Shown: positions 47,835 to 53,470 of the stretch, piece by piece
Layout: the number at the start of each line of letters is the position of its first letter
How positions within the stretch are numbered: the first letter of the stretch is position 1
DNA from: Oceanospirillum multiglobuliferum
GTDB lineage: Bacteria > Pseudomonadota > Gammaproteobacteria > Pseudomonadales > Halomonadaceae
Length of the DNA stretch: 53,470 nt
Assembly (NCBI RefSeq): GCF_900167095.1
Contig: NZ_FUXG01000022.1
Span: forward strand, 1-53,470
Direction of reading: 5' to 3'
The notes under the pieces: model-generated
What the model was told of the DNA's origin: nothing
The model's input: only the letters and a program-made list of their open reading frames with translations
Database searches by the model: none
Program-made: the position numbers and the translations under genes

Positions 47835-49277
47835 TTGAGTTCACAGCCCACTTTTTTTTGGCACGACTATGAAAGCTTTGGTGCCAATCCTCGCAAAGAT
47901 CGCCCCGCACAATTTGCAGGTGTTCGCACAGATTTTGATCTGAATGAAATTGGTGAGCCGATGGAGATTTTCTGCTGCCCAGCAGATGACTTTATTCCTC
48001 ACCCTGATGCCTGCTTGATTACAGGTATTGTGCCACAGCAAGCGTTGAGAGATGGCTTTACTGAAGCCGAGTTTATTGCACAGATTCATCAAGCATTAAG
48101 CCAGCCGCATACTTGTGCTTTGGGCTATAACAGTTTGAGATTTGACGATGAGCTTACACGGCATACCTTGTACCGTAACTTTTATGATGCCTATGCTAGA
48201 GAGTGGCAGAACGGTAATTCCCGCTGGGATCTGATTGATGCGATGCGTACGGCTTACGCTTTACGCCCCGAGGGTATCGAGTGGCCTATTAATGAAGAAG
48301 GCTTACCGAGTTTCAAGCTGGAGCATCTTACGGCTGCCAACGGATTAGAGCATCAAGGTGCCCACGATGCTTTGGTTGATGTAAGAGCAACTATTGCATT
48401 AGCACGCTTGTTAAAAACTAAGCAGCCGAAGCTATTCAATTATCTGTTGTCTTTACGGGATAAGAGAAAGGTATCTGATCAGCTTAACTTGATAACACGA
48501 AAGCCTGTGCTGCACATCTCAGGTATGTTTGGCGCTGCCCGTGCTAATGCGGCTTTAGTTGTGCCATTGGCAATGCATCCAACCAATAAAAATGGCGTGA
48601 TCTGCTTTGATTTAATGTCTGATCCTGCGCCATTAAGCCAGCTATCAGCAGTAGAGATACATCATAGAGTATTCACTGCACAGAGCGCTTTGGTTGAAGG
48701 GCGTATTCCATTAAAGGTTGTGCACCTTAATCGCTGTCCAGTGGTTTTACCTATAGCGATGCTAGACGAAAACGTTGAGAAGAGAACGGGTATTAATCGC
48801 CAAACTTGTGAGCAACATTGGCAGATGTTGATGGCGGCAGGTGATTTGACTCAGAAGTTGCAGCAAGTTTTCAGTGACAACACAGAATTTGAAGCTTCTG
48901 ACGATCCTGATTTGATGTTGTATGGTGGCGGTTTCTTTTCGACACATGACAAAGAGCAAATGGAGCAAGTGCGTCGTTGCCCACCAGAGCAGCTGGCTCA
49001 GTTAAAAACGGCATTCAGAGATGAACGTCTTGATGAGATGTTTTTCCGTTATCGTGCGCGCAACTATAAGCACAGTCTTACAGAAGAAGAGCTTATACGC
49101 TGGGATGAGTTCCGTTGGCAGCGCATTAATGACCCTGCTTTGAGTGGCTGCACGCCGCAACAGTTTGAGCAACGTTTGTTAGAGCTAAGCCAGAAAGGCT
49201 TATCTGCGCGAGACCAAAATATTCTTGAGGATCTGGTGCTTTATGTTGAGTCGCTGGTGCCTTCGCATTTATTCTGA
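47835..49277 (+). CDS. sbcB: Exodeoxyribonuclease I
   Basis: 480 residues from a TTG start with TAAGGA about 9 bases upstream. DEDDh exonuclease: FFWHDYESFGANPRKDRPAQFAG carries the first Asp/Glu, ALGYNSLRFDDELTRH the second, and HQGAHDALVDVRATI the His and last Asp. The C-terminal SH3-like and helical domains are full length. Degrades single-stranded DNA 3' to 5' in recombination and repair. Confidence 0.96.
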   Translation: MSSQPTFFWHDYESFGANPRKDRPAQFAGVRTDFDLNEIGEPMEIFCCPADDFIPHPDACLITGIVPQQALRDGFTEAEFIAQIHQALSQPHTCALGYNSLRFDDELTRHTLYRNFYDAYAREWQNGNSRWDLIDAMRTAYALRPEGIEWPINEEGLPSFKLEHLTAANGLEHQGAHDALVDVRATIALARLLKTKQPKLFNYLLSLRDKRKVSDQLNLITRKPVLHISGMFGAARANAALVVPLAMHPTNKNGVICFDLMSDPAPLSQLSAVEIHHRVFTAQSALVEGRIPLKVVHLNRCPVVLPIAMLDENVEKRTGINRQTCEQHWQMLMAAGDLTQKLQQVFSDNTEFEASDDPDLMLYGGGFFSTHDKEQMEQVRRCPPEQLAQLKTAFRDERLDEMFFRYRARNYKHSLTEEELIRWDEFRWQRINDPALSGCTPQQFEQRLLELSQKGLSARDQNILEDLVLYVESLVPSHLF

Positions 49278-49288
49278 ATGCACAGAGT

Positions 49289-49347
49289 CCTAGTGAATAT
49301 ATTGTAGCATGCGCGAATGGCCGGATTGGCCGTTCGCGCGCACTAGG
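49289..49347. terminator. Large nested hairpin between converging sbcB and the M16 protease gene
   Basis: GCGCGAATGGCC (49311-49322) pairs with GGCCGTTCGCGC (49328-49339), and an outer CCTAGTG (49289-49295) pairs with CACTAGG (49341-49347). There is no T-run on either side, so it is a candidate bidirectional stop or mRNA-end structure. Confidence 0.45.
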
Positions 49348-49380
49348 TTGGTTGTGAGAACAGTCTAAAAATCAAACCGC

Positions 49381-52218
49381 TTAGTGCTTTGCTATAGGCT
49401 TTAGCTGCGCACTTAAGGTTTTTACATCAGTAAAGGTCTTTGATTTAGGTTGATAGCTAACCTCAAACTGTCCAGCGTTACCCTGTATAATTTGTGTCTC
49501 AAAAAGCTGTACAATAGTACTCAGCTCTAGGGTTTGAACCGCACGAGCTAACTGGGCTGCTCGGTCAAAGTTGGTATATTCTAAAGCCATTTCTCGCCAG
49601 AAGCGTTGTGTACGACTTTGCAAATTATCATCTTTTTCGAGTAGGTTTCCGATAAGTCCCGCCTTTTGTTCCTCCCATGTTGTGCTCGGCATTGTGTGTA
49701 GCTTTTCCGCAAAACTTTCAAGAAAGCGCTGGCTACGCTGCTGAATATCCTCAGGAGAGTGAGTGGGTGACTGCACAAGCAAGCTCAGCCCTGGCATATT
49801 TAGAACGGGGTGATAGCTGGCAAAAACGATGTAACCTAATTGCTGCTGAGTACGCATCTCTTGGTAATAAGGGCTTTGCAATATTTGAGCGAGTAATAGC
49901 CACTGTGCTTGTGTCTCTATACTGTGACTATTGCCTTGATAATAGTGTAAGTATGCATTGTCGTTGTGCTCTATTTCTGGGTAGTGCTGTAAGTGCTGCT
50001 GATCCAGAGATAGTATGCTCATACTAGGCACTGCCTCTTTGCTCAAGCTAGGCTTGAGATACTCGACCACCATTTTTAAGCTCTGCCGTGCTTCATCCGC
50101 GGTAAGGTTGCCCGTCACCATGCTGTCAATATAGAGCTGTTGTAGAAATGCAGTTCTAAACTCAACAAGGTCTTGTAGCTGTAGTCTATTTATCGTGGAC
50201 AATAACTCAGGCTCTTGCCAGTTGGGCTGTTGCAGTAAATTGGAAACCTGGCTACTCACTTGCTGGTACAGAGGGGCTTTGTCAGCGTTTTTCCAACGTT
50301 TGATCAGCGATTGTTTTACTAGGTCAAAGCGTTCTTGCGAGATTTCCTCTTTGCTCAAAATTTGTAGTAAGCGTTCTAACAATGCAGGTTGTTGCTCATC
50401 ATAACCACCGAGTTGGAATGTTAAGCCGCGCATGTGTTTATAAACGCTATAGTCTAATCCCGCCAAACGTGCAGGGTAGGCAAACTCGTTACTCGCATCA
50501 CTTAACCAGCTGCTGAGCATTTGGGTTAATACAGCGCTACGAACATTTGAGCTACTTATAGGTGTTTGTAGGCTAATGTATTGTTGTGCTTTGGGTGTGC
50601 CAAAGTCTGTGTCATGTTTGAACCACAAGCTGTAGAAAGGACTGGTACTAATGTTGATAGGAGTGTCAGAGTGATTACTATCCGCTTTCAGATGTAGGTT
50701 TTTGGCGATAAAAGGATTCGGTTCTGGCAGCTTGAGTACATCCAGTTGAGTTGGTGCTATTTTACTGCTATCGAAAGTTTCTAACGCATATTCTCCACCA
50801 AACCACGGCGAAGTTTTGTTTGTTTTAATATCAGGGCTTACGAGGGTAACAAGCATATTGTCTGGCTTTAGGTAAGACAGATAGCGCTGAATGAGTAGAG
50901 GATCAAAGTTTTCCATGGCATAAGCGGCATGTACTACCTCATGACTTGGGTAGCGCGACATGTTATAGGCTAAAGTGCTGACGTAATGAATAGCCGCTCC
51001 TTGCTCTACAAAATTAAACTCTTGCTCTGAAAGTGCTTTCTGTTCATCAAAACGCCACTTGTTGATGCCTTGGGTTTGAATCAGATTGATATAGCTGAAT
51101 GTGGCGTTGATGATCTCTTCACGTGCGTTAACACCTGGCTCTGTTAGGTTGATGCCAATGCTAAAGAGCGCTTCTTCTTTTGTACTGATACCACTACCTG
51201 CTGAGAGCCCTGTTGCCCAGCCCTGAGCTTTAAGGTAAGACAGCAAGCTGCCCTCGCCTTCATGACCGATCAAGCTTGCAATATAGCTGGCAGGTTTTTC
51301 TTTATATAAGTAGGTTGTGCTAGGCATGGGAAATTGCAAACGCAACTCATGGCGTGCTTTTAAGGGCTTGATATTAAGCTGTTTAGGCAAGCTGTCTTTT
51401 GCAAATAAAGGTTCCTGAACGACCTTGCTTGCAATATTGCGATTAGGAATTGCACTGAAGAACCTTTCGGCGATCTGCTCTAATTCATCTAATGACTCTC
51501 GACCTAGAATGACCAGTGACATCTGATTGGCAGAATAATGCTGCTGATAGAAATCGAGCATCGCTTCACGGGCGCTGATCTCCTTGTCGCTTAATGTTTC
51601 CAAGCTCCCTGTACTGAACTTGCTATAAGGGTGATCAGGGTTTAGAGCTTGTTTCAAAATATCAAACTGGCGTCGACCATCATCGCGCAGTTTAGATTGA
51701 TATTCAGAGTGGACAGCGTTCTTTTCACGGTTTACATATTCTTCACTGAAAAGTGGTGCGGTAAAGAACTGAGAGAAACGATCCAAAGCAGGTGATAAGT
51801 AGGCGCTCTCAATTTCAAAAAAATAGTTAGTATCCTCATAAGATGTAAATGCGTTGTGGTTACCACCATGCTTACTGATAAAGCTTTGGTACTCACCTGA
51901 CTCAGGGTATTTCTCTGTGCCTAGGAAAAGCATATGCTCTAAAAAGTGTGCCAAGCCCGCAAAGTTTTTGGAATCACTGCCACTACCTACGCTGACATTC
52001 ATCGCAGCAGCAGCTTTGTCGGCATCAGCTTCTGATATTAGTAGAACCTGCAGCTGATTATTCAGAGTGAGTGTTCGATATTCGCGGGCATCATTGTTGC
52101 TCTGGATAAATGCGGGGGTATGTGGAGCCTTCGTAGAAGTGTTTGGCATAATAGAAGTGCACGCAGTTAGTAAAATGAGAAATATCCCAGCGCAAGCTGA
52201 GCGTATAATCGTCGGCAT
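49381..52218 (-). CDS. M16 family zinc protease (insulinase/pitrilysin type), lipoprotein
   Basis: 945 residues from ATG at 52218 (AAGGA about 10 bases upstream); an in-frame ATG at 52251 is possible. Lipobox in LILLTACTS. Inverted zinc motif HFLEH (residues 91-95) in AHFLEHMLFLGTEKYP, with the downstream Glu in NAVHSEYQ, and the fourfold domain layout and length of pitrilysin. The C-terminal QQLGYIVFASYHPV is also typical. Cuts small peptides; a lipid anchor differs from the soluble periplasmic E. coli enzyme. Confidence 0.93.
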   Translation of the reverse strand: MPTIIRSACAGIFLILLTACTSIMPNTSTKAPHTPAFIQSNNDAREYRTLTLNNQLQVLLISEADADKAAAAMNVSVGSGSDSKNFAGLAHFLEHMLFLGTEKYPESGEYQSFISKHGGNHNAFTSYEDTNYFFEIESAYLSPALDRFSQFFTAPLFSEEYVNREKNAVHSEYQSKLRDDGRRQFDILKQALNPDHPYSKFSTGSLETLSDKEISAREAMLDFYQQHYSANQMSLVILGRESLDELEQIAERFFSAIPNRNIASKVVQEPLFAKDSLPKQLNIKPLKARHELRLQFPMPSTTYLYKEKPASYIASLIGHEGEGSLLSYLKAQGWATGLSAGSGISTKEEALFSIGINLTEPGVNAREEIINATFSYINLIQTQGINKWRFDEQKALSEQEFNFVEQGAAIHYVSTLAYNMSRYPSHEVVHAAYAMENFDPLLIQRYLSYLKPDNMLVTLVSPDIKTNKTSPWFGGEYALETFDSSKIAPTQLDVLKLPEPNPFIAKNLHLKADSNHSDTPINISTSPFYSLWFKHDTDFGTPKAQQYISLQTPISSSNVRSAVLTQMLSSWLSDASNEFAYPARLAGLDYSVYKHMRGLTFQLGGYDEQQPALLERLLQILSKEEISQERFDLVKQSLIKRWKNADKAPLYQQVSSQVSNLLQQPNWQEPELLSTINRLQLQDLVEFRTAFLQQLYIDSMVTGNLTADEARQSLKMVVEYLKPSLSKEAVPSMSILSLDQQHLQHYPEIEHNDNAYLHYYQGNSHSIETQAQWLLLAQILQSPYYQEMRTQQQLGYIVFASYHPVLNMPGLSLLVQSPTHSPEDIQQRSQRFLESFAEKLHTMPSTTWEEQKAGLIGNLLEKDDNLQSRTQRFWREMALEYTNFDRAAQLARAVQTLELSTIVQLFETQIIQGNAGQFEVSYQPKSKTFTDVKTLSAQLKPIAKH

Positions 52219-52313
52219 AATTTTGATTCCTTGGTACCGCTCAATATTCAATAATCTGATATTCCATTGGATTTGTTAAATGGCATTACGTTCATGTGCG
52301 CGCTTTGCCGCTT

Positions 52314-52973
52314 CTATTGAAACCTAAAACGCTGCCCAATAGGCTCGGTGACTGCACGGGATTGGTTACTGGGATTGTTAACCAATGTCGAAACCGGATA
52401 GCAGTCAAAGTGATCATTGGCAATGGTGTTCGTTAAGTCTGTATTAGAGAGATTCCCCAACCAATGGGAAGCATCATCAGGCTCAATAATCACAGGCATA
52501 CGTTCGCTGATTCGTATCAAGGCATCATTGCTAGGCGTCGTTAGCAGTGCAAAGGTGTCATAGAACGTATGTTCAGAGGTTGGATAGCGAGTCCAAATAC
52601 CTGCAATCAAGAATGCGCGGTTATCAGGTCGACGTACCGCAAATGCTCGTTTTTGCCGAGAAAACTGCATCCACTCGTAATAACCTGAGCATGGGATTAA
52701 GCAGCGCTGAGATAGCGCATTTTTAAACATGGGCTTTTCATGTAAAGATTCTACTCGCGCAGCATAAGGGGCATGCTCAAGCACTTTTAACCATGTGGGA
52801 CTATAACCCCAGTAACCTTTATCCAAAGTCAGCCGATCATCTTTTAGCCGTAAAATACTGACAAAATTCCTCGGAGCCATATTATAGCTAGTGATCAAAG
52901 CGTCATTGATTTGCACTGCGCTATGCAGAAAAGAGTCTAAATTGCAGGGCGTGATAATAAGTCGACCTGTCAT
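52314..52973 (-). CDS. Divergent SRAP/YedK-like protein lacking Cys2
   Basis: 219 residues from ATG at 52973, where MTGRLIITP aligns with MCGRYAI-type starts; the frame is open 13 codons further. The SRAP fold is clear: SYNMAPRN, GYWGYSPTWLK, QRCLIPCSGYYEW, LIAGIWTRY, FALLTTPSN and RMPVIIEPDDASHWL. Canonical YedK/HMCES uses Cys2, Asn, Glu and His to trap abasic DNA. Here residue 2 is Thr, the Asn position is Ala (A71 in YAARVES) and the His position is Ser (S156); Glu100 is kept. Abasic-site crosslinking as known is unlikely, so DNA binding without this chemistry, or new chemistry, is the open question. Confidence 0.87.
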   Translation of the reverse strand: MTGRLIITPCNLDSFLHSAVQINDALITSYNMAPRNFVSILRLKDDRLTLDKGYWGYSPTWLKVLEHAPYAARVESLHEKPMFKNALSQRCLIPCSGYYEWMQFSRQKRAFAVRRPDNRAFLIAGIWTRYPTSEHTFYDTFALLTTPSNDALIRISERMPVIIEPDDASHWLGNLSNTDLTNTIANDHFDCYPVSTLVNNPSNQSRAVTEPIGQRFRFQ

Positions 52974-53159
52974 AGCTAAATTAACCTGTTGGAGATAAAT
53001 AGACTCTAACAATAGCGAGCAAACAGCATTAAGACCACTAGGATCTAAGTGTTAGTATTGACTTTCCACACCAAAGCTCGCGAGATGGGGCTTTGTCGCC
53101 TCTTAATAGCTGCTTAGAACCAGTAAAAAGCATTTTTTGAAAATAAAGCAAAAAAACAG

Positions 53160-53187
53160 TTGCGCAATGCATTCTGCTGCGTATAAT
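53160..53187 (+). promoter_or_regulatory. Upstream rRNA promoter P1
   Basis: TTGCGC (53160-53165), 16-base spacer, TATAAT (53182-53187), with an A-tract UP-like region just upstream. Confidence 0.65.
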
Positions 53188-53320
53188 ACGCGCTCTCTAG
53201 TCAGGCAAGGCTTGATTGGAAGTGTTAAGTGCTTGTTTATACTGATGTTTTTGAGTGCGATATTTGATTGGTTCGGTTTTCTGAGTTGATCGGCACTGAA
53301 AAGAAAGTTGAAAAAAGTGG

Positions 53321-53350
53321 TTGACAATACGAGGTTCGGTTCTGTAGAAT
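53321..53350 (+). promoter_or_regulatory. Downstream rRNA promoter P2
   Basis: TTGACA (53321-53326), 18-base spacer, TAGAAT (53345-53350), A-rich upstream flank. Confidence 0.8.
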
Positions 53351-53408
53351 ACGCAGCCTCAGTTGAGCGAAGTGATCGAGATTCTGTCTCTCCTTCGATT
53401 AACTAAAT

Positions 53409-53421
53409 TGCTCTTTAAAAA
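53409..53421 (+). promoter_or_regulatory. rRNA boxA antitermination site
   Basis: TGCTCTTTAAAAA closely matches the boxA of gammaproteobacterial rRNA leaders, which binds NusB/NusE to block Rho. It confirms that 16S rRNA follows. Confidence 0.88.
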
Positions 53422-53470
53422 TTCAATCAGATAATTCGTGTGGGCGCTTGCTTCGATGGTCTTGGAAAGT

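Larger units (their letters stand above)
53013..53470 (+). promoter_or_regulatory. Promoter and leader region of an rRNA operon (16S lies beyond the window)
   Basis: No protein gene is credible here. A-rich UP-like sequence, two promoters, a boxA antiterminator and the start of the 16S processing stem are visible in that order. An open frame on the minus strand at 53103-53327 covers the promoters and was not accepted. The yedK-like gene promoter must also lie near 52974-53060. Confidence 0.85.

Noticed and set aside
53103-53327. Minus-strand open frame before the rRNA operon
   Set aside because: It runs over two promoters and an A-rich tract, so it is not a gene.

Overview
The window reads as chromosomal DNA of a marine gammaproteobacterium, most like the Oceanospirillales/Pseudomonadales side of the class. 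Evidence is gene order and family content: pyrR-pyrB with an inactive dihydroorotase, yqgE/ruvX, a TonB3-like gene and gshB in one run, secB-grxC-yibN facing gpmI-envC-ctp-yibQ, polA beside a DUF2782 gene and thrB, minCDE, phaB, and several c-di-GMP and two-component proteins. Genus is not determined. Most of the window is core genome; the clearest mobile element is at the left edge.

Layout. 1-305 is the right end of an IS256-family insertion sequence that has cut off the 3' end of a tetR-type regulator. 913-10211 is a long minus-strand run: cheV, the pyrimidine genes, ruvX, yqgE, a TonB-like gene, gshB, rsmE, secB, grxC and yibN. 10631-17901 is a plus-strand run: gpmI, envC, a C-terminal processing protease, yibQ, yjaG, yciH, a GIY-YIG gene and a truncated hemoglobin. 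17995-22432 is a minus-strand set of three lipoprotein genes (LPP20-like, LpoB-like, COG3014-like) behind an alpha/beta hydrolase. A tRNA-Arg(CCG) follows.

23220-32792 is rich in signalling: a hybrid histidine kinase followed by a REC-HD-GYP protein, a lipoprotein PHA-depolymerase-like esterase, a Sel1-repeat lipoprotein, a small exported protein and a PAS-GGDEF-EAL protein. Then come polA, DUF2782, thrB, malate synthase G, trxB and a CPXCG zinc-ribbon-like protein. A 650-base stretch without a convincing protein gene holds a heptanucleotide repeat and a terminator-like hairpin. After it lie a second hybrid kinase, two identical initiator tRNA genes each with its own promoter and terminator, phaB, minCDE, sbcB, an M16 protease and a divergent SRAP/YedK-like protein. 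The window ends in the promoter and leader region of an rRNA operon; 16S itself is outside.

Most worth a second look: the SRAP protein that lacks the catalytic Cys2 and two other active-site residues; the initiator tRNA pair with U1:U72 and U73; the possible orphan transcript at about 41.9-42.16 kb; the lipoprotein operon around LpoB; and the kinase/HD-GYP pair together with the PAS segment shared by three sensors. I found no CRISPR array, prophage, toxin-antitoxin pair or obvious defence island.
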